The notes beneath the pieces are model-generated. The model saw only the letters and a program-made list of their open reading frames with translations, was not told the origin of the DNA and made no database searches. A stretch of 55,554 nt of DNA, taken from IMG/VR virus record IMGVR_UViG_3300033148_006010, positions 1 through 55,554 of that record; one strand, written 5' to 3'. The stretch comes from a virus. Below, piece after piece: positions 24,327-32,772 of the stretch. A program made the translations under genes and the position numbers. The stretch's first letter is position 1. Each line of letters opens with the position of its first letter.

Positions 24327-25490
24327 ATGAAATATTTTTTATCAATATTGTTTTTAATTTTTAGTTTGCAAATTGCAAATTGTTTAGAATATGATTTTGA
24401 TAATTATAATCCTTTATTACCTTATGGATTTGAACAAGTGCAATCTACACAATCTTATGCAAATGGTATTCAAGTTGCTATAGATACTAATACTTTAAGA
24501 ACAGATTTAAATATAGAAATTATTAATAGAATTGCCGAAGATAATCTTATAAGTGATGCAACAGGTCAATTAGCATTAGAATTACAAAACGAAATTTCTT
24601 CTCTTTATTATAATATTGGCGGAGATACACTAGAAGGGGAGATGGATGCCGATTCTAACAATATAGTAAATGCAGGTTCTATGACATTTACTACAGACGG
24701 AATGAAAATATATTCAGACGGGAACTCAATACAACAAAGCACGACTACATTTAATGGACAGATAGATATTAATCTGGACGGCATTAATCAAATGATATCT
24801 ATTACTCAAACACACGACAATAGTATTAATAATCAAGCATTGATTTATGTCAATGACGATAGAACAAAGACTTATGCAAATCCTAAAGAAGCTACATTTT
24901 ATGCAGACGTATATCAAAATCTTGCTTACGGGTTCGCTACTACCAGGGATATATACGCTAATGGTGCGGTAAGGGCGTACACTTTTAACCCGGCTAATAG
25001 TATTGCAATGATGGACTATGCTTCATTGTATTTAGGCAGTTCAAATGATTCATGGATAAGATGGGGGCCATGGGGAACTGCTCATAGTGCCAGATGGGTT
25101 GTAAAGGTCAATAATGCTGGCTATAGCGGGAATATTGATATTTTAGAGGGGGGCGAGTTTGCAAACAGCTTAAATCACGGGTTACAGGCAAACCCAACGC
25201 TTAATATTTGGAATGATGGGGCGACAGGATGTTTGAGAATGACCTCTGACGGAGATTTCGGAGTGATGACTGTATATGAAAGAAGTGCGGGGGTGGAAGG
25301 AGTAAAGATAGATACACATACTTACGTAGGTGATGGTGGTGGTTTTTATCCTGATTGGGTAGACCCGCTTCCCAGTTCCGGTTATGACGCAGGGGCGGTA
25401 GTGGTTTCTACAACTACAGGATATGTACTTTACATTTCTACTGAAAAGGTAACATCCGTAAATTCATGGCAGAAAGTAGCCGACCAATAG
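24327..25490 (+). CDS. Exported fibre-like protein with Sec signal (387 aa)
   Basis: The N-terminus MKYFLSILFLIFSLQIANC is a Sec signal peptide, possibly a lipoprotein type because Cys follows AN. The body has fibre-like repeats (LEGEMDADSNNIVNAGSMTFTTDGMKIYSDGNSI) and a C-terminal part with a tail-fibre flavour ending VVVSTTTGYVLYISTEKVTSVNSWQKVADQ. Phage fibres normally fold in the cytoplasm, so a signal peptide is notable. Bases ~24920-25490 are visibly richer in G and C than the flanks, which suggests an exchanged tip. A similar pair lies at 39883-41291. It may be displayed on the host rather than the virion. Confidence 0.6.
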   Translation: MKYFLSILFLIFSLQIANCLEYDFDNYNPLLPYGFEQVQSTQSYANGIQVAIDTNTLRTDLNIEIINRIAEDNLISDATGQLALELQNEISSLYYNIGGDTLEGEMDADSNNIVNAGSMTFTTDGMKIYSDGNSIQQSTTTFNGQIDINLDGINQMISITQTHDNSINNQALIYVNDDRTKTYANPKEATFYADVYQNLAYGFATTRDIYANGAVRAYTFNPANSIAMMDYASLYLGSSNDSWIRWGPWGTAHSARWVVKVNNAGYSGNIDILEGGEFANSLNHGLQANPTLNIWNDGATGCLRMTSDGDFGVMTVYERSAGVEGVKIDTHTYVGDGGGFYPDWVDPLPSSGYDAGAVVVSTTTGYVLYISTEKVTSVNSWQKVADQ

Positions 25491-25498
25491 GAGATATT

Positions 25499-25789
25499 AT
25501 GAAATACATTACATTAACAATAATGATAATCTTTTGCACTTTGCAAAATGCAAATGCACTGAATCATGTCAACGTAGATTTCAACAAAATAGAACAGGCG
25601 ATAGAAGCATTAGAGCAATATAAAAGAGTGCTGACTGTTTATCAAGACGGGAAGGTTCATATAGGCAGACAGGATATAGATATTGATTCTAATGATGCCC
25701 TTAAAATTTGGATAGAGAACAAACTGGACACCTTGGCTATTGATGCTAATACTAAAATGAATGACCTTAAATCGGAGATAACGAAATAA
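25499..25789 (+). CDS. Small exported helical protein (96 aa)
   Basis: ATG 25499 follows AGGAGATATT and begins a Sec signal peptide (KYITLTIMIIFCTLQNANA). The rest has a short helix (FNKIEQAIEALEQYKRVLTVY), a strand with GKVHIGRQDID and a C-terminal coiled coil (IDANTKMNDLKSEITK). It forms a pair with the fibre-like gene just upstream, as 40920 does with 39883. Export and a trimer-like helix suggest an accessory or chaperone for the fibre-like protein. Function unknown. Confidence 0.55.
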   Translation: MKYITLTIMIIFCTLQNANALNHVNVDFNKIEQAIEALEQYKRVLTVYQDGKVHIGRQDIDIDSNDALKIWIENKLDTLAIDANTKMNDLKSEITK

Positions 25790-25846
25790 TAAAAATATAT
25801 AAAATAAAAAGTTGATGATACTTATATTATCCTATAAGGAGGCATA

Positions 25847-26515
25847 ATGAAACAATATGATTTATCGAATGTAAAAACAAATGAAGTATCTCTTGTAGAT
25901 TCAGGAGCTATTAAGAAAAAATTTATAATTTATAAAAATAAAAATTCAAAATTGAACATTGGAGGGAATAGATCTATGACCTTAGAAGAATTAAAAAAGC
26001 TAGGGCTTATTGATGATGAAGAAATAAATAAACTTAGTAAGACAGATAAAAGTGCTGAGGAAATTGAAACTTCATTAATTCAGCGACTCGTAGAATCTGT
26101 AAAAAAGGTTCTATCTTCTGAAAAAGTTGAAAAAGATAGTGATGGAAAAGATGGTGATGATAAAAATAAGGAAGGGGATGAGAAAGCAGATGTTGCTAAG
26201 ACTAAAGAAGATATAAAAAAGTTGCAGGATAAAATTGATGAGCTTACTAAGTTGCTTGATGAAAGCAAAAAGAGTCAAGATTTGCTTCAGAAAATTAGCG
26301 AATCCAAAGACCTTAAGGAATTTGCACAATATCTTAAGAAATCTAAGGAGCTTTTTAAGAAAACTGAAAACCCTGATAAAGATACTATGATAGTTAAATC
26401 TCTTGAAGGAATTATACAAAGACTAGAGAAAGTAGAGCTTAAATCTAATGGTATTGATGGCAATGAAGATATACAAAAAAATAAGTCATCAAAATGGGGC
26501 GGAGCATTTCTATAA
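25847..26515 (+). CDS. Scaffold-like protein with a protease-tail N-terminus (222 aa)
   Basis: The N-terminal 35 residues (YDLSNVKTNEVSLVDSGAIKKKFIIYK) look like the end of XkdF-type proteases, usually 'SLVDRPAN..F.I.K'. Then comes a long charged coiled coil (residues ~45-195) typical of scaffolds, ending SSKWGGAFL. An internal ATG at 25976 has a strong SD (GGAGGG, 25961-25966) and would give a 179-residue pure scaffold. The pattern recalls nested protease/scaffold genes such as lambda C/Nu3. Position just before the major capsid gene fits. The SD AAGGAGG also precedes ATG 25847. Confidence 0.65.
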   Translation: MKQYDLSNVKTNEVSLVDSGAIKKKFIIYKNKNSKLNIGGNRSMTLEELKKLGLIDDEEINKLSKTDKSAEEIETSLIQRLVESVKKVLSSEKVEKDSDGKDGDDKNKEGDEKADVAKTKEDIKKLQDKIDELTKLLDESKKSQDLLQKISESKDLKEFAQYLKKSKELFKKTENPDKDTMIVKSLEGIIQRLEKVELKSNGIDGNEDIQKNKSSKWGGAFL

Positions 26516-26570
26516 TTGAATTGAAAAATTAATAATAAAAATTATAAATATTATTTTGAGGTAAAAACGT

Positions 26571-27566
26571 ATGCAAACACCTGAACAGTTAATTGAAAAA
26601 GCGATAATTCAGACTGGGGATATGTCTGGAACTGGTGAAGGCGGTTTACTACAACCTGAAATAGCGAATAAATTTGTTGATTACGTTATTGACCTTTCGG
26701 TAATGACAAATAATGCGAGGATGGAAAAAATCACACCTGACCAGAAGTATATTGATAAGGTGGCAGTTGGAAGTCGTGTTGCAGAAGCTAAGTCACAAGC
26801 AACAACGACTACTACTCGTAGAGGAATATCTACTGAAAGAGTTACGATAACGTGTAAACAGATTATAGTTCCGTGGGAAATTTCAAAAGAAACTCTTGCT
26901 CGTAATATAGAAGGGGAAGCTTTTGAAGACCATGTAGCAAAAATGATGGCAACACAGTTGTCAAATGACTTGGAAGAGTTGTTTATTACTGGAGATACAG
27001 ACTCTAGCGATGCATTTCTTGCACTTACTGATGGTTGGGCTAAAGATGCTTCTGAAAATGGGCATATTTATGATGCAGAAAGAAAAGACCTTGATAGTGT
27101 TTCTGATGCTAAAACCGTATTCGGGAATATGATACGTTCTATGCCAAATAAGTTTAAGAGAAATCGTGCTAACCTTAGATTTTTTATGGGTACGAATGTT
27201 GCTCAAGACTACATTGATGCACTTTCAGCAAGAGCAACAACGCTTGGAGATAAGGCACTTTCCGAGAGATTCACGCTTACTCCGTTTGGTATAGAATTAG
27301 TTGAAGTTCCGACTATTCCGACTAATCTATCGTATAGTTCTCCGACGTATTCCGATAATTCGTATATATTGCTTACACATTATCAGAATTTGATAGTGGC
27401 TTTCGAGGTTCAGTATGCTGGCTCACAGTCAGGTATTGAATTATTGAAAGATAGGGATATATATAAGAATACACGGCAATATTGTTTACATCTGTCTGCG
27501 GATTGTGCGATACAAGAAGATGATGCTATTGTTTATGCAGAGAATGTTAAATCTGTATCTGGATAA
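26571..27566 (+). CDS. Major capsid protein, HK97 fold (331 aa)
   Basis: Features of HK97-fold capsids are present: an N-terminal arm, GGLLQPEIANKFVDYVIDLSVM (E-loop/N-arm region), KQIIVPWEISKETL, a spine helix FEDHVAKMMATQLSNDLEELFITG and a P-domain/A-domain with LRFFMGTNVAQDYIDALSARAT and FGIELVEVPTIP. It follows scaffold and precedes connectors, the normal order. There is no long N-terminal delta domain, consistent with a separate scaffold. SD is GAGG. The most abundant virion protein; a stable hairpin follows its stop. Confidence 0.85.
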   Translation: MQTPEQLIEKAIIQTGDMSGTGEGGLLQPEIANKFVDYVIDLSVMTNNARMEKITPDQKYIDKVAVGSRVAEAKSQATTTTTRRGISTERVTITCKQIIVPWEISKETLARNIEGEAFEDHVAKMMATQLSNDLEELFITGDTDSSDAFLALTDGWAKDASENGHIYDAERKDLDSVSDAKTVFGNMIRSMPNKFKRNRANLRFFMGTNVAQDYIDALSARATTLGDKALSERFTLTPFGIELVEVPTIPTNLSYSSPTYSDNSYILLTHYQNLIVAFEVQYAGSQSGIELLKDRDIYKNTRQYCLHLSADCAIQEDDAIVYAENVKSVSG

Positions 27567-27587
27567 GAATTAAAAAACTTTAAATAT

Positions 27588-27662
27588 GTATGGGAGTGGT
27601 TAGAATTAATTATGTTAGTAAGAGATTATCTGAAAACTATTAAACATCTAGCCACCCCATAC
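27588..27662 (+). promoter_or_regulatory. Long stable hairpin after the capsid gene
   Basis: Segments 27588-27604 and 27647-27662 pair over 16 base pairs with one bulged A and one G-U pair (GTATGGG-GTGG with CCAC-CCCATAC at the base). The ~42-base loop has a small AGA/TCT hairpin. No U-tract follows, so it is not a classical terminator. Lying 22 bases after the capsid stop and 20 before the next start, it may stabilise the abundant capsid mRNA or dampen the glycosyltransferase gene. The arms resemble a 7-bp tRNA acceptor stem by chance; there is no T-loop or CCA. Confidence 0.5.
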
Positions 27663-27681
27663 AGTAAGTTAGGAGAAGAAA

Positions 27682-29604
27682 ATGCGATTTGTTTTAAATG
27701 ATAAATTAGGTAGTTTTAGATTTAGAACTTATACTTTTTTGCCGAAAAAAGTAATAGATGTTATTAATGAAAATGATATATGTGATTTACTAAAAAATAA
27801 AAAAGTAAAAGCTCTTGATTTAAAAGTCGTAAAAACTGAAACTATTCCTATTGTAGAAAAGAAAGCAAAAGAAGGACAATTAAGAATAGGAGCTTTGAGG
27901 GTCGGAGGATTAGGAGATACTTTACAGTTAGGTTGTCATGCTAGAGCTATCAAGCGTAAATTTCCTGCATGCTTTTTAACTGTTTATGTGCGTGATAAAA
28001 TAGCTGTAGAAATTATGCAATATAATAAGTGGATTGATAAAACTATACAAGTTGGTATGCAAAGTTGGGATAATATTGTAGATAGAGAATCTATTAGATA
28101 TGATATTTTTTATGATTTTAGATATGTGGTAAAAGTTATATTTAATACTGATAAATTTCCTAAGTATAAAAAGCAGACTGAAGATATTTTTGAACAGTAT
28201 AAAAAAATATATAATAATTTCTGCAAAAGTAATTATAAATTAGAAAAATTAAATACTAATTTAATAGATTTTAGTAATAAAACTGCATGCTTAGATGGTT
28301 CTGAAAATGATTTAACTTTTGATTTAAAGAATAATTTTTGTGGTTATGCTAGAGTAATGGCGAAACAAAAATATATAACGATTCATGTTTCTTCTGGTAA
28401 ATATAGAATAACTAAATCGTGGAATATTGAAAGATGGCAACAGATTGTTAAATATCTTATTAGTTTGGGTTATACTATTATACAGTTAGGAAGCAAGGGA
28501 GAGCCAGTTATTAACAATGTAGTTGATTTAACTGGATTATCGAATATACAAGAAACTGCTTGGATTTTACATGGTTCGCAATTTCATATAGACACAGAAG
28601 GAGGATTAGTACATTTAGCGAAAGCAGTTAATACTCAATCTATAGTTATATTTGGTGCTACTCCAGTAGAATGTTTTGGTTATAAAGGGAATATTAATAT
28701 TAGAGATAACAGTTGTTCTCCTTGCTGGTATAGAACAATAGACTGGGAGCAAAAATGTCCTGATGGTTACGAAACGCCTATATGTTTAGACAAAATAAGC
28801 GTTGATTTGGTTAAAGAAGCGATTAATGTATTTCATATACAGTTTAAAGACAAAAAGGAAATAGTTAGTAAAATAGAAAGACCTTTAGTTAGTATTATTA
28901 TTCCAGTTTATAATCAATTAAAATATTTGAAAGTTACAATAGATTCGATATTAAATAACACGAAAGAAAATATCGAATTAATTATTATTGATAATGGTTC
29001 TGGAAATGAAGTTAAAGAATATCTTAATAATTATAAAAGCTCGAAGATGATTCATATTATTACTAACGATAAAAATTTAGGATTCGGAAAAGCGAATAAT
29101 CAAGGTGCAAAAAGAGCACAGGGAAAATATTTATTATTTTTAAATAGTGATGTCAAAGTAAGTAATGATTGGCTTACTAAGTTACTTGATGGAATTAATG
29201 AGGAAAAAATTGGCATGGTTGGGGTAGCTGGTGGCAGATTAGATAAAAATTTTAGATGTACTGGTATAGTTAGAACTAATGATGCAAGTTATAATTATTT
29301 AGAAGGATGGTGTTTATTATTAGAAAAGCAATTATTCGATGATATTGGTGGATGGGATGAAAGATTTTTTGCTTTTAGTGAAGATGCAGATTTAAGTTAT
29401 AGAATTAAAAAATGCGGTTATAAATTAAAAATAGTTGAAGGGGTTCATATTCATCATTATAGAAATAGAACGGTTTATAATCAAAATGATTTTGATGTTG
29501 CAAAAATGTCATTAGAAAGTAGTAATAAACTAAAGATAAAAATAAAAAGTAGAGGAGGGAGTAAAAATGAAGTATGCAAAATTAAAGAAAGGCAGTTCTT
29601 ATAG
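27682..29604 (+). CDS. GT9-GT2 bifunctional glycosyltransferase with virion-type N-terminal domain (640 aa)
   Basis: Three parts are visible. Residues 1-55 (SFRFRTYTFLPKKVIDVINENDICDLL) resemble the N-terminus of the next gene. Residues ~65-390 are a GT9/heptosyltransferase-like GT-B fold (GALRVGGLGDTLQLGCHARAIK ... FHIDTEGGLVHLAKAV..IVIFGATP). Residues ~400-600 are a GT2 domain (VSIIIPVYNQLKYL, IIDNGSG, LNSDV as DXD-like motif, GGWDERFFAFSEDADLSYR). It sits between capsid and connector genes, which with the shared N-domain suggests attachment to the head or action on a capsid protein. Donor and acceptor unknown. Confidence 0.75.
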   Translation: MRFVLNDKLGSFRFRTYTFLPKKVIDVINENDICDLLKNKKVKALDLKVVKTETIPIVEKKAKEGQLRIGALRVGGLGDTLQLGCHARAIKRKFPACFLTVYVRDKIAVEIMQYNKWIDKTIQVGMQSWDNIVDRESIRYDIFYDFRYVVKVIFNTDKFPKYKKQTEDIFEQYKKIYNNFCKSNYKLEKLNTNLIDFSNKTACLDGSENDLTFDLKNNFCGYARVMAKQKYITIHVSSGKYRITKSWNIERWQQIVKYLISLGYTIIQLGSKGEPVINNVVDLTGLSNIQETAWILHGSQFHIDTEGGLVHLAKAVNTQSIVIFGATPVECFGYKGNINIRDNSCSPCWYRTIDWEQKCPDGYETPICLDKISVDLVKEAINVFHIQFKDKKEIVSKIERPLVSIIIPVYNQLKYLKVTIDSILNNTKENIELIIIDNGSGNEVKEYLNNYKSSKMIHIITNDKNLGFGKANNQGAKRAQGKYLLFLNSDVKVSNDWLTKLLDGINEEKIGMVGVAGGRLDKNFRCTGIVRTNDASYNYLEGWCLLLEKQLFDDIGGWDERFFAFSEDADLSYRIKKCGYKLKIVEGVHIHHYRNRTVYNQNDFDVAKMSLESSNKLKIKIKSRGGSKNEVCKIKERQFL

Positions 29605-30040
29605 AACTAAAGGATATACGTTTAATAAGGGTATTTGGGTTGAAATAAATGAAAATGATGTACAGTATTTAATAGATAATTGTAGTAGTAAAATAGAGTT
29701 TGCTCCTGATGGGATAGTACCTAAAAATGATATACAAGAAACTAATCTTAATGGGATAATTGGAATGCAAGGCGAAGGTAAAAAACAAACTGTTGGCACT
29801 ATTGGTTTTAAAGAAAGTGTAAGAGATGAGTTTTCTGATGCAGAGGAAGCAGAAATAATTAAAGTAAAAGAAAAATATCAGAGAAAAAGAGAAAAAGCAA
29901 TTAAAGTAAAAGAGGAAAAAGAATTGCAAGAAAAAACAGAAAGAGAAAAACAGACAGAAAAAAATAATAAGCCAGAAAGCAAAGGCGATATTTCTGATGC
30001 TCAATATATTCATAAGAAATATAGAAACGAAGGTGATTAA
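29567..30040 (+). CDS. Head-associated protein sharing the fusion enzyme's N-domain (157 aa)
   Basis: AGGAGGG inside the end of the previous gene precedes ATG 29567. The first ~45 residues (SSYRTKGYTFNKGIWVEINENDVQYLIDN) align with residues ~10-45 of the glycosyltransferase fusion, both sharing the order YTF ... INEND...L. The C-terminal half is a Glu/Lys coiled coil (EKYQRKREKAIKVKEEKELQEK) ending QYIHKKYRNEGD. Its place before the connectors suggests a small head or neck component. The duplicated N-domain may be a binding module for the virion. Confidence 0.55.
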   Translation: MKYAKLKKGSSYRTKGYTFNKGIWVEINENDVQYLIDNCSSKIEFAPDGIVPKNDIQETNLNGIIGMQGEGKKQTVGTIGFKESVRDEFSDAEEAEIIKVKEKYQRKREKAIKVKEEKELQEKTEREKQTEKNNKPESKGDISDAQYIHKKYRNEGD

Positions 30041-30042
30041 AT

Positions 30043-30684
30043 ATGGGGAATTATTATACGTTAGCACAAGCTAGAACTGATGGTATAACTTCATCGGAAG
30101 CTAGTGATGACAAAGTTAATGAAGAAATAAATCGTGCAGAAGAATTACTAGAGAAATGGACTGGGCGTAAATTTTATGCTCGTGATTTAAGTCTAAGTCT
30201 TGATGGTACAGGGAAGGAATGGTTAGATTTAAGTAGGTATCGTCCTATAAATAGTATTAGTTCAGTAGTAATAGATGATGATACAATTAGTGTAGATGAT
30301 TATATAGTTATTTACGAGAATTCAGGAATTTTGAGAATTAAGCGAGAGGGATGGAGTGTTTTTTCTGGACAGCATCAAGCATATTATACTTTTACTAGGG
30401 GTTCTCAGAATATTGATATTGAAGGCAATTTTGGTTTTGAAACAGTACCTTACAATATTAAATATGTAATTAAAAAAATGTTATTCAGAGAGATTCGACC
30501 TAGAGAAAGTTTTGGTAAGTTTGAAAGTGAACATATAGGAAATTATTCTTATAAATTAAATACTGCTAGAAATGCAAGAGGTGGGAAAGGAGAAATTTTA
30601 ACAGGTGACCCTGAATTAGATAGAATTATACATACTTATAAAGATAAAATATCGTTGTTATCTGTTACGAGAGGGTGGCAGTGA
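30043..30684 (+). CDS. Head-tail connector, adaptor gp6-like (213 aa)
   Basis: The layout matches adaptor proteins that dock on the portal: an N-terminal helix pair with EEINRAEELLEKWTGRKFY, then a beta domain (LSLDGTGKEWLDLSRYRPINSISSVVID) and a C-terminal helix region (PYNIKYVIKKMLFREIRPRES). The 'LDL..RPI.SI..V' string is typical of HK97 gp6 / SPP1 gp15-like proteins. Position after head genes and before the stopper is as expected. It ends in a GTGA overlap with the next gene. Confidence 0.75.
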   Translation: MGNYYTLAQARTDGITSSEASDDKVNEEINRAEELLEKWTGRKFYARDLSLSLDGTGKEWLDLSRYRPINSISSVVIDDDTISVDDYIVIYENSGILRIKREGWSVFSGQHQAYYTFTRGSQNIDIEGNFGFETVPYNIKYVIKKMLFREIRPRESFGKFESEHIGNYSYKLNTARNARGGKGEILTGDPELDRIIHTYKDKISLLSVTRGWQ

Positions 30685-31025
30685 GTTTAGATAGTATGTT
30701 TCCTATAACTGATGCAGTAATTAAACAACAGGTAAAGACTTCTGATGGTATGGGGGGTTATACTTTAACGTGGAGTACAAGAGTATCTGCTTATAAATGT
30801 AGAATTTATTCTGCTATAGGTATGATAGAAATTATTCAAACAGGGCAAAATTTATTGGTTACGCATAAATGTATAGGCGAATATAATGCAAATATTATTG
30901 AAGGCGATGCTCTTGTTAATGGAAGCGATAGTTATAGAATAGTACAAATTGATAAGATTTATAATAGGGAAAGAATACATCATTTGGAAATGAGATTGAA
31001 AAAGGAAAATATAATTTATGAGTAA
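30681..31025 (+). CDS. Head closure (stopper) protein (114 aa, GTG start)
   Basis: GTG 30681 is chosen because GAGAGGG lies five bases upstream and it overlaps the previous stop; a GTG at 30675 is too close to the SD. The product is a small beta-barrel-like protein: VIKQQVKTSDGMGGYTLTWSTRVSAYKCRIYS, and YRIVQIDKIYNRERIHHLEMRLKK. It matches the phage head-tail joining family (SPP1 gp16 / HK97 stopper type). It closes the channel after packaging. Operon order supports this. Confidence 0.75.
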   Translation: MSLDSMFPITDAVIKQQVKTSDGMGGYTLTWSTRVSAYKCRIYSAIGMIEIIQTGQNLLVTHKCIGEYNANIIEGDALVNGSDSYRIVQIDKIYNRERIHHLEMRLKKENIIYE

Positions 31026-31506
31026 GGATTTTCTGGTATCAATTAATACTGAACTTTTTGATAAGTCTATTCAAAATTGTATTAATCAAATTAATGCGTG
31101 GGAAGATGATATTGATGATGCAATTCAGGATTTAACTTATTTGGGTGTTTTAAAAATTGCGGCAGAAGCTAAAAAGCATCATGCTTTTAAATCTCAAACA
31201 GGTACTTTGGTTCGTTCTATCCATGTAGCTCCATTTGAAGCCAATCATGATAATGATGAAGCAAGTGCAGAAAATACAAATTTAATAGATTCAAAAGGTA
31301 AAAAAGCTAGCAGAGAAGGAAACAATATTATTGCTCAAATAGGGAGTTGGCTTAGATATGCTTATGCTATTGAAACTGGTAAACATCATGAAGGGGGAAA
31401 ACCTTATCCTTATTTATTACCAGCTTTTGAAAGTAAACATAAAGAAAGTCAAAATTATATTATAAATGGAATTAGAAAAATTTTAGAGAAAAGAGGACAT
31501 ATTTAA
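31018..31506 (+). CDS. Tail completion protein, HK97 gp10-like (162 aa)
   Basis: The N-terminal helix (IQNCINQINAWEDDIDDAIQDLTYLGVLKIAAEAKKHHAFKSQTGTLVRSIHV) is the recognised start of the HK97 gp10 family. The C-terminal part has SWLRYAYAIETGKHHEGGKPYPYLLPAFE, which fits the conserved 'Y...E.GT......PFL.PA' motif. Such proteins act in tail completion or neck assembly. Overlaps neighbours on both sides by short stretches. Intact. Confidence 0.8.
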   Translation: MSKDFLVSINTELFDKSIQNCINQINAWEDDIDDAIQDLTYLGVLKIAAEAKKHHAFKSQTGTLVRSIHVAPFEANHDNDEASAENTNLIDSKGKKASREGNNIIAQIGSWLRYAYAIETGKHHEGGKPYPYLLPAFESKHKESQNYIINGIRKILEKRGHI

Positions 31507-31937
31507 TGCAAGCATTATGGACAGCGATTTGGAATAAACTTAGTAATGATTCTACTCTAGTGAGTTTAATAAATTATACTAGCTCTACTAATACTTTAAA
31601 GAGAGGAAATAGTTGTAAAAAAATTAGTTTTTCGACGACAAAACCTGAAGCCGTTACATTTCAAGAATGGACTGATGTAAGAACTAATAAAACTTCTAAT
31701 GATGGAATGAGAGATATTACTGTTTTATTTGTATGTTGGAGCAAAAGGTCTGATTCAAAGTCTGATATTTTAGCTGATTATTTAATAACTTTACTTGATG
31801 GGGTAGATATTTCTAGCGATGATTTATTAAATTACTATTCTGATTATGATGACTTTAGAAGTTCTCCATATTATGATGATGATGAAAAGGCATGGAGAAT
31901 TGATATTAGATTTCGCTTTAAAGTTGTATTAAAATAA
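31506..31937 (+). CDS. Tail terminator protein (143 aa)
   Basis: Starts on the final A of the gp10-like stop (TAATG). The sequence has the order of tail terminators: an N-terminal helix (LWTAIWNKLSNDSTLVSLIN), a beta-strand region (DITVLFVCWSKRSDSKSDILADYLITLLDG) and a final strand (WRIDIRFRFKVVLK). Similar proteins (lambda gpU, HK97 gp10/11 neighbours) form the ring ending tail tube growth. Assignment rests on layout and position between gp10-like and tube genes. Confidence 0.65.
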   Translation: MQALWTAIWNKLSNDSTLVSLINYTSSTNTLKRGNSCKKISFSTTKPEAVTFQEWTDVRTNKTSNDGMRDITVLFVCWSKRSDSKSDILADYLITLLDGVDISSDDLLNYYSDYDDFRSSPYYDDDEKAWRIDIRFRFKVVLK

Positions 31938-31953
31938 AAAGGGGGTGATAAAA

Positions 31954-32460
31954 ATGGGAACGGTTGCTAATGTAGTTGTAAGTGGTACAAGTATAGCATT
32001 GTCTATTGATGATACTGATGTAGGTTATACAGAAGATGGCGTTGCTGTAGAACATACTAAGGAGTATATGGATATTGAAGCTGACCAATCCGTTGATATT
32101 CTAGGTAAAAAGGTTGTGCGTGAAATATGCCGTGTTACTGTTAATGTAGAAGAAGCTACACTTGACAATATAAAGATAGCAATGGGTGAGGAAAATTCTA
32201 TATCAAATGATGGAAGTTGGAAACGTCTATCATTTGGTGGTGGAAGCACAGAACAAGAACATGAATTGCTATTTACTGGTAAAGCTCCGGGTACGAGTAA
32301 GACAAGAAAACTTCACATTTATAAGGCTATAAGTGTAGAGTCTATTGAAACTTCGTATAAAAAAGGTGAAAAGACATTAGTACCAATAGTCTTTCAGGCA
32401 ATAGCTGATACTGATAAGCCTGCAGGCAGACAGTATGGTTATTATGAAGATGAAATATAA
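31954..32460 (+). CDS. Major tail tube protein (168 aa)
   Basis: AAGGGGG precedes ATG 31954 by eight bases, so that start is preferred over the upstream GTG. The sequence is beta-rich: VGYTEDGVAVEHTKEYMDIEADQSVDILGKKVVREICRVTVNVEEATLDNIKIAMG is characteristic of siphovirus tail tube proteins, with the 'E....D....G' pattern. Located between terminator and chaperone genes, as expected. Polymerises around the tape measure into the tail tube. Confidence 0.8.
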   Translation: MGTVANVVVSGTSIALSIDDTDVGYTEDGVAVEHTKEYMDIEADQSVDILGKKVVREICRVTVNVEEATLDNIKIAMGEENSISNDGSWKRLSFGGGSTEQEHELLFTGKAPGTSKTRKLHIYKAISVESIETSYKKGEKTLVPIVFQAIADTDKPAGRQYGYYEDEI

Positions 32461-32475
32461 ATAAAGGAGTAGATT

Positions 32476-32772
32476 ATGGAAAATAAAAATAAAGATAGTT
32501 ACAAATATGAATATGCATTTAGTAATTTTTATCTTACTGCATTTTTGACTTGTGAACATGCACATCTTGTAAAGATAGTGATGGTAGATAAAAATAAAAA
32601 GAAATGCGAATTTATATTGAGAAGTAATGTTGAATTAGAACCTATAGCAAGGGATTATTTTAATGGTAAAATTAAGATAGACCCTCAAAAGCATAAGGAA
32701 AAAATCGTTGCATTGAAGTCTGCATTACATGAAGTCTTAGAAAAGAATGGAGATAATAAAAATGGAAAATAA
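32476..32772 (+). CDS. DUF5659-like small tail-operon protein (98 aa)
   Basis: AAAGGAG precedes ATG 32476. The sequence YEYAFSNFYLTAFLTCEHAHLVKIVMVDKNKKKCEFILRSNVELEPIARDYFNGKIKIDPQKHKEKIVALKS follows the DUF5659 pattern ('y.tsnfylAa.L...g..L......' and a C-terminal 'Y..G...vd...y'). The family is found in many phages with no known role. Here it lies between tail tube and chaperone genes. It overlaps the next gene by 11 bases. Confidence 0.6.
   Translation: MENKNKDSYKYEYAFSNFYLTAFLTCEHAHLVKIVMVDKNKKKCEFILRSNVELEPIARDYFNGKIKIDPQKHKEKIVALKSALHEVLEKNGDNKNGK

Noticed and set aside
27588-27662. tRNA-like 7-bp acceptor stem GTATGGG/CCCATAC
   Set aside because: The helix continues as one long stem; no D-arm, anticodon arm, T-loop or CCA.
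27611-27697. 29-codon ORF inside the post-capsid hairpin
   Set aside because: No SD, overlaps the stem and the next gene; the sequence shows no protein-like pattern.
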